Source: Bacteroidota bacterium (GTDB taxonomy: Bacteria > Bacteroidota > Bacteroidia > Bacteroidales > Dysgonomonadaceae). Taken from it: a DNA stretch of 64,000 bases. The translations under genes and the position numbers were made by a program. The notes beneath the pieces were generated by a model that saw only the letters and a program-made list of their open reading frames with translations, was not told the DNA's origin and searched no databases. Positions 18,053 to 28,900 of the stretch are shown piece by piece. Where the stretch lies: the NCBI GenBank assembly GCA_023437305.1, contig JAEZGN010000016.1, positions 151,896 through 215,895 on the forward strand, read 5' to 3'. How positions within the stretch are numbered: the first letter of the stretch is position 1; the number at the start of each line of letters is the position of its first letter.

Positions 18053-18348
18053 TGATTTATATTTTAATTATTTTTCTATTTGCATGAATCAAAAATACGA
18101 GATTTACATACGCTTAAAAAGTGACACAATCCAAAAGCATACATCAACATCATAATCAAACAGATAACCCCCAAAAGGTGACAAAAGTGACAGATTTAAA
18201 GCATATTTTTAAATATTACTTTATTTAAATATAAAACTCTTATTATCTGCATTATATAGATAAACAAAAACAAATAAAGTTACAATCGTATCTACTTAAC
18301 AGGAAGCTATCTGGTCACCTTATTTTTTACCATATACTACTCAATTCT
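18053..18348. promoter_or_regulatory. 296-base gap inside the PUL with repeated GTGACA motifs
   Basis: No gene is seen here. GTGACA occurs at 18121-18126, 18178-18183 and 18187-18192; the last two are 9 bases apart in an AAAAGGTGACAAAAGTGACA context. A -7-like TATTTTTG (complement of 18090-18097) lies 38 bases before the GH130 start. This may be a second promoter for GH130-GH78 with an upstream binding site. No good -33 element is visible. Confidence 0.35.
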
Positions 18349-20502
18349 TTATGGAAACGAAGGAGCGTCTACCTTAGTTCCCCATTCCAAATTAGGCCTA
18401 TCCGAAGTAGAATATTCAAGTGTAGCTCCGTTTGATATATCATCCCAATTTATCCATGTATTATCATAAGGCTTGCCATCGAAGCTTAAAGAACGGATAT
18501 AAATATCTTTTTCCGAACCTCCTTTTATCAATAAATCTCCTTTTCTTAGGTGTACTCTTATCGATTTAAAAATGGGTGTATTAATTGAAAAGCCTCCAAC
18601 ACCCGGGATTTCGGGATACAATCCTATACATGCAAAAACGTACCATGCCCCCATCGTTCCCAAATCATCATTACCGGGAAGTCCATCTACCTGATTGAAG
18701 TATTGCTCATTCAAAATACGGTTTACGACTTTCTGTGTTTTGTCAGGACGTCCGGCCCAGTTATATATCCAAGGAATATGAAAACTCGGTTCGTTGCCCG
18801 AAGCAAACCAATCGTCATTATAACCTGCATCCAATCGTCTAAACAAATCATCGAGACGAGCCACAGCATTCGTTTTCCCTCCTACTAGCTCTATTAATCC
18901 ACCCAGATCATACGGAACCATCCAAAAATAGTTTTTATATGTAGACTCACGGAAATCATCGCCTAATGATTTCCACGAACCGTCTGCATTACGTGATTGC
19001 AACCACCCTGTTGCAGGATTATATAGATTTTTCCACGAACGTGCAAAATGGAAATACCGCCAACTGGCAAACTCATCACCACAGGCATATAAAGCAAATC
19101 GGGCTATAGCAAAATCAGCTGAAGTATACTCCAGTTGTTCAGAAGCATTATAGTATCCTTTATCAAGATACTGTTTCAATCCGGGACGCACTTCTACCTT
19201 CTGAGACATAGAGCACGAAACTTCTGCCCCATGCTGCATTATTTTAAAAATTGGCTTCGGGTTATAATTCCTTGCACCAAAAGCCCAAGCATTCGAAATT
19301 AGTATAGGACTAGGGTCTCCCTGCATGATACCGGTTTCTACGTTTGCCATCACCCAACGGGGAAAGCCTTCGCCACCTGTTTGCTCGGCAAACAACTGAT
19401 GTGAAATCACAACATCGGATGCCACATCGGGGTCAAGCATAGCAAGCAACTGTATCTGAGTACGGTATGTATCCCAGTTGCTAAAAGATGTATAATGCTT
19501 CGATTTACTTTTATGTACTTTAAAATCAGCACCCATATATTCTCCATTCGTATCACTACATACATTGGGATGAATAAGAGCTCTATATAGATGCGTATAA
19601 AACTGAGTAATGCGATCCGAATTTGTACCTTCAACCTCTATCTTACCCAAATATTTATTCCATTTTGTTTCGGCCTGATTCTTAATGACATCAAAATTCC
19701 ATGCTGAATTCTCAGCTCTCAGGTTTTCTCTTGCATTCTCAACCGATACGTACGAAACGCCTATTTTATATTGTATCACTTTATTCTTACTCACATCGAA
19801 AGTGAAGAATACTCCCGAGTTCTTACCTTCTGCAAAAACAGACTTCTCTCTTATTTTATCATCTTTCCATGTTCCTACCTCAATAGCATTCGCATCGAAC
19901 TCGGCAACAAAATAAACTTTATAAGGTGTTGGATACCCGCAGAAAGTACCTCCTTCGGCATATCCTTCGCAAGTATTGGCACCAGTAATTACAACTGTTG
20001 CATTTTCTGTATTTGTAGCAGCTACTCCTGCCCCGATTATAACAGTACCAAAGCTTTCATTCGACGGGTATTCATAACGAGCCATTCCTGTCCTCTCAGT
20101 CACAGAAAGTTCGGCCTTAATATCATCCTGCACCTTAGCTTGATAATAACCTGCATGTCCTTTTTCCTCTGATAGGTTTATCCTATAGCTGATAATATCA
20201 TCAGGAGACATTCGCAACTTTCCTTTCACCGGAAAAGTAGGGAAATTTCCCATGTGTTCGCATCCACCGCCACTTAATTGATTAATAACAAAACCAGATT
20301 GCTTGGAAAAATAAGTTGGAGTAAATTGTACCATTCCAAAAGGATAAGTTGCGCCGGGATACATATATCCGGATGCCAATCCCACACCTTTGTTTCCGAT
20401 AAGGGTGTTCACCCGACTTGCATAATCTATGCCTGTCGTTTGAGAGTTTACAATAAAGGGTACAATAAGAAAGAAGGATAAGAGCAACAATCTATTTTTC
20501 AT
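18349..20502 (-). CDS. GH92 exo-alpha-mannosidase
   Basis: This 717-residue protein has a cleavable signal peptide ending at VNSQ and no lipobox, so it is likely periplasmic. The N-terminal beta-sandwich begins YASRVNTLIGNKG and YPGATYPFGMVQFTP, standard for GH92. The (alpha/alpha)6 domain includes FSNWDTYRTQIQLLAMLDP (about 345) and the signature LPGNDDLGTMGAWYVFACIGLYP near residue 611. GH92 enzymes are calcium-dependent, inverting alpha-mannosidases. The acidic pair here is Asp-Asp, unlike the two other GH92 proteins of this locus. It starts 6 bases after the GH2 gene. Confidence 0.9.
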   Translation of the reverse strand: MKNRLLLLSFFLIVPFIVNSQTTGIDYASRVNTLIGNKGVGLASGYMYPGATYPFGMVQFTPTYFSKQSGFVINQLSGGGCEHMGNFPTFPVKGKLRMSPDDIISYRINLSEEKGHAGYYQAKVQDDIKAELSVTERTGMARYEYPSNESFGTVIIGAGVAATNTENATVVITGANTCEGYAEGGTFCGYPTPYKVYFVAEFDANAIEVGTWKDDKIREKSVFAEGKNSGVFFTFDVSKNKVIQYKIGVSYVSVENARENLRAENSAWNFDVIKNQAETKWNKYLGKIEVEGTNSDRITQFYTHLYRALIHPNVCSDTNGEYMGADFKVHKSKSKHYTSFSNWDTYRTQIQLLAMLDPDVASDVVISHQLFAEQTGGEGFPRWVMANVETGIMQGDPSPILISNAWAFGARNYNPKPIFKIMQHGAEVSCSMSQKVEVRPGLKQYLDKGYYNASEQLEYTSADFAIARFALYACGDEFASWRYFHFARSWKNLYNPATGWLQSRNADGSWKSLGDDFRESTYKNYFWMVPYDLGGLIELVGGKTNAVARLDDLFRRLDAGYNDDWFASGNEPSFHIPWIYNWAGRPDKTQKVVNRILNEQYFNQVDGLPGNDDLGTMGAWYVFACIGLYPEIPGVGGFSINTPIFKSIRVHLRKGDLLIKGGSEKDIYIRSLSFDGKPYDNTWINWDDISNGATLEYSTSDRPNLEWGTKVDAPSFP

Positions 20503-20507
20503 ACAGT

Positions 20508-23447
20508 TTATTTATTATTATATGGAATTGCTTCCAGTTTATAGCTGTTTTCAGGTAAAAGCGAGGCTCCAAATTCTATTTTCAGATTCTTACTTTCTCC
20601 TTGTCTAAGCGTAAAATAATTATCATTGATTATAATAGGCAAAATACGTTCTCCGTCAGAAGTTCTGTATGGTTGCACATGTATAGCAAAAGCTACAGAT
20701 GAGCCTATATTTTTTATGGTAGCTTTTATAACCTTTTTATTTCCTCTTGTCTCTATGTGTGAATCGACATTCAATTTTGCTTTACCTAATTTATTTAATG
20801 CCGTATAGTCTCCCAAGGTGTTTGATCTCCAATAAAAATTATCGGAAAGGATATTTCCATTATCATCTGTCAATTGCAATTTGAGAAAATGAACAGGAGA
20901 AAGATCTGTTTTTACTTTCTTCTTGCCATACAATTCAATCTCGTAAAGAGAATACCCCCATTCGGTGGCACGTTTTAATCCTACAACCTTTACATAACGG
21001 GTTACTACAGGTTTAATTTTGATCTCCTCATTTCCGCCTTTAGAATTATTGTCTTCATATATATCTTTCCAATTAGCAGCATCGTCCGATACCTGAATTT
21101 TGTAAGATTTTGCATGAGCATTCTCCCATTTCAATGTAATATTCCCCACTTCTTTTGGTTCTCCTAAATCAACATATATCCATTCATTATCTGTATAATT
21201 ACTCGCCCAACGGCTACCGTCACTACCATCAGCTACAGAGCTCGCATCTCCGGCATCATACGAAACGGAAGACGCAACCACATTCTTATTGTAAGCCATA
21301 TTATCATTCGTGAAATCCATATAAAAAGAAGGTGTAGCCTGATTCGCTTTCGCATCTATTTTCTTTACTTGAGTATATCTAGGCATCTCTTTCCCATCCA
21401 TATTATAGATAGTAGCCTTTGCAGTAAGGTTATTCTTATCGCTCAATGTAGCATTTATAACCTTTACCGAATTATCGGCATAGCTCCATTGTATATGAAT
21501 AGGTTCACATGCTTTTTTAATGCCCCAATATGCTCCTGTAAGATCGTAATAATAGTCATAGGTTTGCCAGACAAAAGACGGATATGCAGACTGGCTCATC
21601 CATGTCATTATCCCTGTAGCGTCATTCCACATATGATGTTGCCATCCTTCATATATCGCTTTGTTAGATTCCAAATTGAGTAATTGGGCTTTACGACAAA
21701 AGTCTTCTATACCCTTAGGCGTTCCGTAATTTTCAGCTATAGTATTAAAATACTTATCAGGAGCAGCATTAGCAGCTTTAGGTCCAAAGAAGTGCAAATC
21801 CCACATTTCGTTACGAGGCCACCAGTATTCTTTAGGGATAAATTTCTTGAAGCTTTCGAATGTAGTAAAAACCGCCGTACCTATCTCTGTACGGAAACCC
21901 CAGCTCGGTTTTCCTTTAAATCCAAACATCATAGGATATTTAGTAAAATACCAGCTTGGATGAGCATTTGCCCATGGCCCGCTACCGGATAATCCATCAT
22001 TATTGGAAATAGGCTGATACCAGCGATCACCACCATCATAATATTCCACATTCCCCGCTAACCATTCATTGAGCGGAGGAAGTGGTGTTCCTTCATTATC
22101 GCCACACCATACGGCAATAGAAGGATGGTTTCGCAAACGTTTGATTTTCTCTATTGCATTATTATTAAACGTCTGTACATCGTCCGGAAGATTGGGATGA
22201 GAGTTTAGCCAAAAATCATCCCAGACCATGATGCCGTACTTATCACATGCGTCATAAAATTCTTCATCGGTTACCGATCCTATCCAATTACGGATCATAT
22301 TATAATTCATCTCCTGATGAAGTTTTACTTTCATATCATACTCTTCTCCACGACAACGCAACATGTATTCGCTCATACCCCAGTTTCCGCCTTTTATATA
22401 GACAGATTCTCCATTTATTTTTATACGAAAAACATCGTCTACTTTCTCATAGCTGTATTCTTTAATTCCGAACGTTATACTTTTGCTGTCTGACACTCTT
22501 CCGTTTATGCTATATGTCAAATTACATGTATACAGGTTTGGTTCGCCATATCCATTAGGCCACCATAATTTAGGGTTATTAATTTCTAATTGTTTAAAAT
22601 CCTTAGCGTCGAATATAAATGGTTTCTGTTGACCTGCACCAAGAACTATTTCTTTCGAAAATTCAATATTGCCCGGCTGAATTACTGCTTTCAACAGCCC
22701 TTTACATTCTGTTGTCGTATGATTACTTAATTCAATCTGTAATTTCAAAAAGGCCTTATCATTGTTCGGAACTTTAGATCTAACCCAAGGATCTACGATA
22801 GTAACAGCACCCGAACTTGTTAGAAATACATCATCAGTAATACCACTGAGCAATCCCGGGACATAAGGCATCCAATCCCAACTGGCACTGGAAATATAAG
22901 TTGGGCTCGCATAATTAGGAACAGGTAAACCCACCCAATGGACCAATACAGCCAACACATTTTTTCCATTTTTATTCAAATAGTCAGTAATATCAAATTT
23001 TCCTCTGTTCATAAAACCATCGAGAAAACCTAATCGATGCCCATTCAGAAAAATTTCACCTTTTCTATTTATACCTTCAAAATTGAACCACAGATGTTCT
23101 CCTTCGGGCAAAACTGGCGTATCAAATTCACCTCGATACCAGAAATTTCTATCATATTTTGATTTATCCACTTTGTAGATATTATCTCCGAAATTCGGAT
23201 CTTTCTCCAAGCCGGCTTCCACATACGAACCAAAAACAGTTCCGGGAACAACTGCTGAGACCCAACTTGAGACATCATAATCCAATGCCATCATTTGCTT
23301 GCGATCCTGAACCTCAGCCTCTGCTTTAATCTTCCAATTAATAATATTCGCATCACTATTAAGAGATATTTTAATCTCCTGAGCATTTAAAAGCTGACCG
23401 AATATAAAAAAACAAGCAAAAAATAATATTATCGTATTTCTATTCAT
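20508..23447 (-). CDS. GH2 beta-mannosidase/exo-glucosaminidase-like enzyme with discoidin domain
   Basis: This 979-residue protein has a signal peptide ending LLNAQ. A jelly-roll domain (WFNFEGINRKGEIFLNGHRLG) and an Ig-like domain lead to the TIM barrel: NYNMIRNWIGSVTDEEFYD, MVWDDFWLNSHPNLP, the acid/base in AVWCGDNEG (about residue 449) and a likely nucleophile in GFRTEIG (about 519). The barrel resembles beta-mannosidases, plant-type mannosylglycoprotein endo-beta-mannosidase and exo-beta-glucosaminidases more than beta-galactosidases. An F5/8 (discoidin, CBM32-like) domain at about 716-841 is followed by a C-terminal Ig-like domain. In this PUL it could cut a Man-beta-GlcNAc or beta-mannosyl link. 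The exact specificity is uncertain. Confidence 0.78.
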   Translation of the reverse strand: MNRNTIILFFACFFIFGQLLNAQEIKISLNSDANIINWKIKAEAEVQDRKQMMALDYDVSSWVSAVVPGTVFGSYVEAGLEKDPNFGDNIYKVDKSKYDRNFWYRGEFDTPVLPEGEHLWFNFEGINRKGEIFLNGHRLGFLDGFMNRGKFDITDYLNKNGKNVLAVLVHWVGLPVPNYASPTYISSASWDWMPYVPGLLSGITDDVFLTSSGAVTIVDPWVRSKVPNNDKAFLKLQIELSNHTTTECKGLLKAVIQPGNIEFSKEIVLGAGQQKPFIFDAKDFKQLEINNPKLWWPNGYGEPNLYTCNLTYSINGRVSDSKSITFGIKEYSYEKVDDVFRIKINGESVYIKGGNWGMSEYMLRCRGEEYDMKVKLHQEMNYNMIRNWIGSVTDEEFYDACDKYGIMVWDDFWLNSHPNLPDDVQTFNNNAIEKIKRLRNHPSIAVWCGDNEGTPLPPLNEWLAGNVEYYDGGDRWYQPISNNDGLSGSGPWANAHPSWYFTKYPMMFGFKGKPSWGFRTEIGTAVFTTFESFKKFIPKEYWWPRNEMWDLHFFGPKAANAAPDKYFNTIAENYGTPKGIEDFCRKAQLLNLESNKAIYEGWQHHMWNDATGIMTWMSQSAYPSFVWQTYDYYYDLTGAYWGIKKACEPIHIQWSYADNSVKVINATLSDKNNLTAKATIYNMDGKEMPRYTQVKKIDAKANQATPSFYMDFTNDNMAYNKNVVASSVSYDAGDASSVADGSDGSRWASNYTDNEWIYVDLGEPKEVGNITLKWENAHAKSYKIQVSDDAANWKDIYEDNNSKGGNEEIKIKPVVTRYVKVVGLKRATEWGYSLYEIELYGKKKVKTDLSPVHFLKLQLTDDNGNILSDNFYWRSNTLGDYTALNKLGKAKLNVDSHIETRGNKKVIKATIKNIGSSVAFAIHVQPYRTSDGERILPIIINDNYFTLRQGESKNLKIEFGASLLPENSYKLEAIPYNNK

Positions 23448-23466
23448 TATTTGAATTTATATCTGT

Positions 23467-25746
23467 TTACTTTTTAGACAGGGAAAATGGAGCGGCATCT
23501 TTTGTAATTCCTCGCCCTTTATTTGGCTGGCTTCCCATTGTATATTCAATAGTTCCTCCATTTACGATATCTTTGTAAGTAATGTAATTCTTATTTAAAG
23601 GATTACCATTGAGCTTAACGGATTGGACATATATATTATCTTTACTGTTATTATTTGCTTCTATTACAAACTTCTTTCCGTCTTCCATCGTAATTGTAGC
23701 TTTTTTGAATAGCGGACTACCCAATACATATTCATCCGTACCGGGACAAACAGAATAGACTCCAAGTGCGCTCAGTACATACCACGAAGCCATACCTCCT
23801 TGATCCTCATCGCCCGGATAACCTTTTTCTGTAGAATTATATAATCTATCCATAATTTGACGAGCCCAGTATTGGGTTTTCCATGGTTGTCCTGCATACG
23901 AATACATATAGATCATATGCTGAATAGGCTGATTGCCTTGTGCATATTGTCCCATGCCTGCAAGTTCCATCTCTTTCATTTCATGGATAATGCCACCGTA
24001 TGTACCGGGTTTAATAATATTAGGTACAGTAAATACCGAATCCATTTTTGAGACCATATTTTCTGCACCGCCAAACAAATCGATCAGTCCCTGCACATCG
24101 TGAAAAACAGACCAAGTATAATGCCAAGCATTCCCTTCGCAATAAGGGCCGCCCCACACAAAAGGATCGAACGGTTCCTGCCACTTGCCATCTTTATCTT
24201 TACCTCTCATGAAACCAACTGTAGGGTCAAAGACATTTCGATAATTGTACATTTGCCTTTCAAAAACATCCATATAGAATTTATTTCCTGTCATTCGTGC
24301 CAATTCATATCCGCACCAGTCATCATAGGCATACTCCAATGTTTGTGCAGTAGATCCCGACGACTCCGGATAAGGCACATATCCTAACTGAAAATATTCT
24401 TTCCAAAAAATGCGACCGTTAGCTCCTCCCCATGGGCCTTTATTCATTGCCTCATGCGCATAAGCTTTTAGTGCACGATCAGGATCAAAAGTACGAATGC
24501 CTTTCGCCCATGCATCGGCAAGAAGCGAAATTGCATGATTGCCGATCATTCCTCCTGTTTCTCCCGGCTGCGACCACGATGGTAACCAACCACATTGATC
24601 GTGAGCATCAAGCAAAGCATTCATATACTGCCCCTGCATGGTAGGATGAAGAATATTGGTCAGAGGGAATTGTGTACGGAAAGTATCCCAGAATCCATTG
24701 TCGGTATACATATATCCGTTGTATATCTTGCCATCGTAAGGACTGTAATAATATGGTTCATTATTTTCGTTACGCTCGTAAAATTTGCGTGAAAAAAGGT
24801 TTGCACGGAAAAGACAGGAGTAAAATGTCCTGATCTGTTCGTCGGTTCCTCCTTCAACAATTACTCTGTTTAATAATTTGTTCCAAGTTTCCGCTCCTCT
24901 TGCTTTTGTTTGTTCAAGGTTTTTATCGCTGCCTAATTCCCTATTTAAAGTAAGTATAGCCTGTTGTTGACTGATGTAAGACGAAGCCGCTTTTGCCTGC
25001 ACCTTTGTCCCTTTTTTGAACTTTATATATGCACCTGCTCCCTTACCTTGGCGGTAAATCTCCGCAGGAAATGTCTTATCATTCTGATTTTCCCATGTAC
25101 CATAAGCTTCGAAAGGCTTATCGAATTGAACTACGAAATAACTGCGGAAATTCTCAGCGTGATTTACAAAACGCTGATTATTTACCCAGCCGGTTATCTG
25201 TCTTTTTTGCGGATCTATCTTAACCTCACTCATATCGGTATAACCATCAAGCACGAGATAAGCATCTCCGTTTCCGGGAAATGAGAATCGAAGGTGTACA
25301 CCTCGTGTGGTTGGCGCCATCTCGGTAGTAATACCATTATCTAACGTGACTTTGTAATAGTGAGGTTTGGCTATTTCATTACTATGACTAAACTTCGAGG
25401 CTCTTTTTTCCTGATTCACCTCTAATGCACCTTCCATCGGCATAAATGAATACACTGCATAATCGCTTACCCACGGACTGCATTGATGTGCCTGTTGGAA
25501 TCCACGTATTTTATCTACAGAATACTGGTACTTCCATCCTTCTCCATTGACCCCGGTCTGTGCCGACCATGTATGCATAGCATAAGGCATAGCAGTAGTG
25601 GCATATGTATTGCCATAACTAAGACCGAAATGAGAATCGGTTCCCTGTAATGTATTTACATACTGTACCAAATCTTTTAATTGCGCTCCGGCATATATTG
25701 TTTGCAATAGCGCGGCGGCAATAAATAAGGCTTTTCGTACTTTCAT
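23467..25746 (-). CDS. GH92 exo-alpha-mannosidase
   Basis: This 759-residue protein has a signal peptide ending IYAGAQ and no lipobox. The N-terminal GH92 domain starts LVQYVNTLQGTDSHFGLSYG and keeps the YATTAMPYAMHTW substrate-side segment, which differs from the PGATxPFGM of its paralogues. The catalytic domain has NGFWDTFRTQFPLTNIL (about 350) and GYPGDEDQGGMASWYVLSALGVY near residue 646. Asp-Glu-Asp at the signature, together with the altered N-terminal loop, suggests a different linkage preference from the other two. It follows the second SusC gene across a structured 187-base gap. Confidence 0.88.
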   Translation of the reverse strand: MKVRKALFIAAALLQTIYAGAQLKDLVQYVNTLQGTDSHFGLSYGNTYATTAMPYAMHTWSAQTGVNGEGWKYQYSVDKIRGFQQAHQCSPWVSDYAVYSFMPMEGALEVNQEKRASKFSHSNEIAKPHYYKVTLDNGITTEMAPTTRGVHLRFSFPGNGDAYLVLDGYTDMSEVKIDPQKRQITGWVNNQRFVNHAENFRSYFVVQFDKPFEAYGTWENQNDKTFPAEIYRQGKGAGAYIKFKKGTKVQAKAASSYISQQQAILTLNRELGSDKNLEQTKARGAETWNKLLNRVIVEGGTDEQIRTFYSCLFRANLFSRKFYERNENNEPYYYSPYDGKIYNGYMYTDNGFWDTFRTQFPLTNILHPTMQGQYMNALLDAHDQCGWLPSWSQPGETGGMIGNHAISLLADAWAKGIRTFDPDRALKAYAHEAMNKGPWGGANGRIFWKEYFQLGYVPYPESSGSTAQTLEYAYDDWCGYELARMTGNKFYMDVFERQMYNYRNVFDPTVGFMRGKDKDGKWQEPFDPFVWGGPYCEGNAWHYTWSVFHDVQGLIDLFGGAENMVSKMDSVFTVPNIIKPGTYGGIIHEMKEMELAGMGQYAQGNQPIQHMIYMYSYAGQPWKTQYWARQIMDRLYNSTEKGYPGDEDQGGMASWYVLSALGVYSVCPGTDEYVLGSPLFKKATITMEDGKKFVIEANNNSKDNIYVQSVKLNGNPLNKNYITYKDIVNGGTIEYTMGSQPNKGRGITKDAAPFSLSKK

Positions 25747-25807
25747 ATTATATTGTATTTATAAGTAAAACTAATCAAGACTGAATATTTACCTTTTAGC
25801 GCCGAGC

Positions 25808-25902
25808 GAAGCGAAGATTCTTTTTAGCCTACTCCCAACCATTAATAAGAGAGACAAGAACTTCGCTTCTTATAGTATCAAGATACTATTTAGCCCGGCT
25901 AA
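25808..25902. repeat. Cluster of three inverted repeats between susC and GH92 genes
   Basis: Arms GAAGCGAAGATTCTT (25808-25822) and AAGAACTTCGCTTC (25856-25869) pair with one bulged base. ATAGTATC/GATACTAT (25872-25889) form a second palindrome with a 2-base loop. TTAGCC-C-GGCTAA-like arms (25890-25902) form a third. None is followed by a clear T-run on the minus strand. They may be RNA-stability or processing hairpins that set different levels for the SusC and the enzymes downstream. Confidence 0.5.
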
Positions 25903-25933
25903 TACTAAAAAGCTATTCTTTTAATAACCATCC

Positions 25934-28900
25934 CTAAAAGGACATCAATACACCAAAATTGATAACACGTTGATTCATATAAGCATCACCGGCCGAGTTT
26001 GTTTGTATTTCGGGGTCTTGCTGATATTTATCATAATTTGTTTTAGTGAACATATTATACGCATTCACATAGAAGCGCGTACTTTGTATTCCTTTAGGTA
26101 ATACACTCTTTGGTAATTCATAACCTAGATCGATTGTTTTGAGACGGATATACCAAGCATTTACCAACCAAAAATTAGACATATATGCCTCGCTACTACT
26201 AATAGTAGAAAGATTGGTTGTTAAACGTGGAAATTGGATATCTCCTCCGTTCTCATATTTTTCGGCAGTCCAACGTTTTTCGTGGATTGGCTGAAACTGG
26301 CTCTTGAAAGACTCAATACCTGTTCCTACTACGCTGAAACTGTAATCGAATGATCCTTGAAACAATAGACTGAGAGAGAAACCTTTGTATGATCCGCCTA
26401 TGGTCCAACCCAATGTAGTAGTAGGTAAGTTGGGCTTACCAATGGCTCCTTTGTCAAAGTCGTCGATAATACCATCATCATTCAGGTCTGCATATTTAAG
26501 GTCTCCGGCCGATACTGGAATATTCGGTACCGGAATCTTATTCGGATTGCCTGCATTGATTTCTGATATATCGCTCGGTGTATAGTATCCTACCCATGTA
26601 TATCCAAATGGTTGTCCGATAGGCTTTCCGGTCTCCGACAGCCATGAATATCTCTGCTGAGCCTCAGCTTTATATTTTACCTTATTCTTCGCATAAGAGA
26701 ATACAAGGTTGGTAGAGAAATTAAAGTCACCAAACTTATCATTGTAAGAGATTTGTCCATCAAAACCGTGATTTGTAGTTTCCCCCACATTTGTACGAGG
26801 CAAGCCTATACCCAATAGCAACGAGACGTCACTTCTTTCTACTAACTGGTCGTAACGATAATCGTAAAAATAATCTATTGTAAAAGATAGTTTGTTACGG
26901 AACATACTGGCATCTATACCCACGTCAAATTTGCGAGCCTTTTCCCATGTAACATATTCATTTCCTAAAGAACCTTCTCTGTATGAGGCCACTCCAACCG
27001 GAGTTTCTCCAAAAGAATAACCATAACCTTGTTCATATACTTGTTTGTATAAATAGCGGTTACCTGGTGTTATATCAGATCCCACGAGCCCGTAAGAAGT
27101 CCTTATTTTCAACATATCAATTTTATCGTTAAATCTTTTTTGGAAAAAAGGTTCTTCTCCAATATTCCATCCCAAAGCAACAGCAGGGAAAAATCCGAAA
27201 CGATTGTTTTGTCCAAAACGGTCGGTTCCGTTATAAGCCGTATTGAAGTCGAACATATATCGATTCTTATAATTATAATTGATCTGTCCTGTATATCCCT
27301 GAAACTTTGCAGGTACTTCGGCGGCAGTAAGCCCATTTTTGTCTGTAGTGCTACTTTCTCTATTATACAATAACATCCCTTTAATGGTATGGTCTTCGTT
27401 AAAAGTACGCTCATAGTTGAGAAAGGCCTGTATATTCAAATTCCTGATGGCTTTGTTTGTTCCGGCATTGAGTATATAATTTTCATAAGCATACGAATTG
27501 GCTGTTGGATTGATCGTATATGTGTCCGTCGCACTGTTATAGTGGTAGGTAGGATACATCTTACTATCCCTTCTCATAGCCCTATAATTCTCATCTATAC
27601 TCGAATATGCCACGCGCGCCATTGCCGAAAGACCTTTAGTTATAAAATTAAGATTTTGAGAAACATCAAACAATATATTTGAGTCGAAACGTCTTGTTCG
27701 AGTATAACCTTCATTTGCCAGACGTGCATTCAAAGTAGGATCTTTACTGTCGGTCAAAAAGTAATTGTGATAAGCATACGTTCCGTTCGGATTCATAAAA
27801 GGAGCTGAGAATGGAGTCATTTTCCTGAAATTATAGATTTCGCCTACCGCATTCAAACTATTCGGCTCGTTAATATTCATAAACCGTGACGACATATCTA
27901 AACGTACTTTTGTAGTAGAAGTAACATCGAAGTCAAGGTTGCTTCGAAAGTTAAACCTGCGATAAAAATAATCGGTATTCACTTCTTCCTTCGGATCTTT
28001 AAAATTACGTGTTAAACCGTTTTGAGAAAAGAAACCGCCTGTGACAAAGTATCGTAATCTTTTTGAACCACCCGAAATATCCATGTTCACATTTTGCTGT
28101 GTAGCAACATCTTTGAAGATTGTTTTATACCAATCTACATCCGGATGCCCGTATGGATCGTCTCCCAACCTGAAATGTTCAAGATCAGCATCTGTAAAGG
28201 GCTTACTGTTTCCCAGCCCATCGTTTTCAAAAGCTTCATTCGTCAATGATGCTGCCTGATATGCGTTCAAGAATTTAGGTTTACGAATAGGCATGGTTAA
28301 TCCAGCCTCTGCTCGTACATTTATATGCGGACGCCCTTCTTCACCCCGACGGGTTTTGACAACCAAAACGCCATTAGCTCCTTTGATACCGTAAATAGCT
28401 GTAGTAGAAGCATCTTTCAACACAGAAATACTCTCTATCTCATTTACATTGATCTGTTGCAGCTGATCGTAAGTATATTGTACATCATCGACAATAATCA
28501 ACGGACGGTTTCCATCCGAGTTTAATGAGCTGGCTCCACGGATAAAAAAGTCAGAAGCATCTTTCCCCGGTTGTCCGGAACGTTGCTGCGAAAAGAAGCC
28601 GGGTAATTTACCCGTCAAAGCATTTTGTACACTCGATGTTGGCACGGCACGTATTTCGTCAGCCGACACGGCACTTACCGATCCGGTGAGCGTAATTTTC
28701 TTTACTTTGCCATAACCAACTACCACTACTTCGTCCAACGTTTTCTGATCTGATTCGAGTACGATATCAACTACCTTTTGATTTGTTATCTTAACTACTC
28801 GTTTAACGAATCCGATAAAAGAGTACGATACCTGATCACCTGATTTCACGGTTAATGTATAATTACCGTCTACATCGGTCATCGTACCATTTGTTGTTCC

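Noticed and set aside
19771..20172. 133-codon open frame opposite the GH92 gene
   Set aside because: It is the complement of a well-supported GH92 coding region, has no family features and no promoter.
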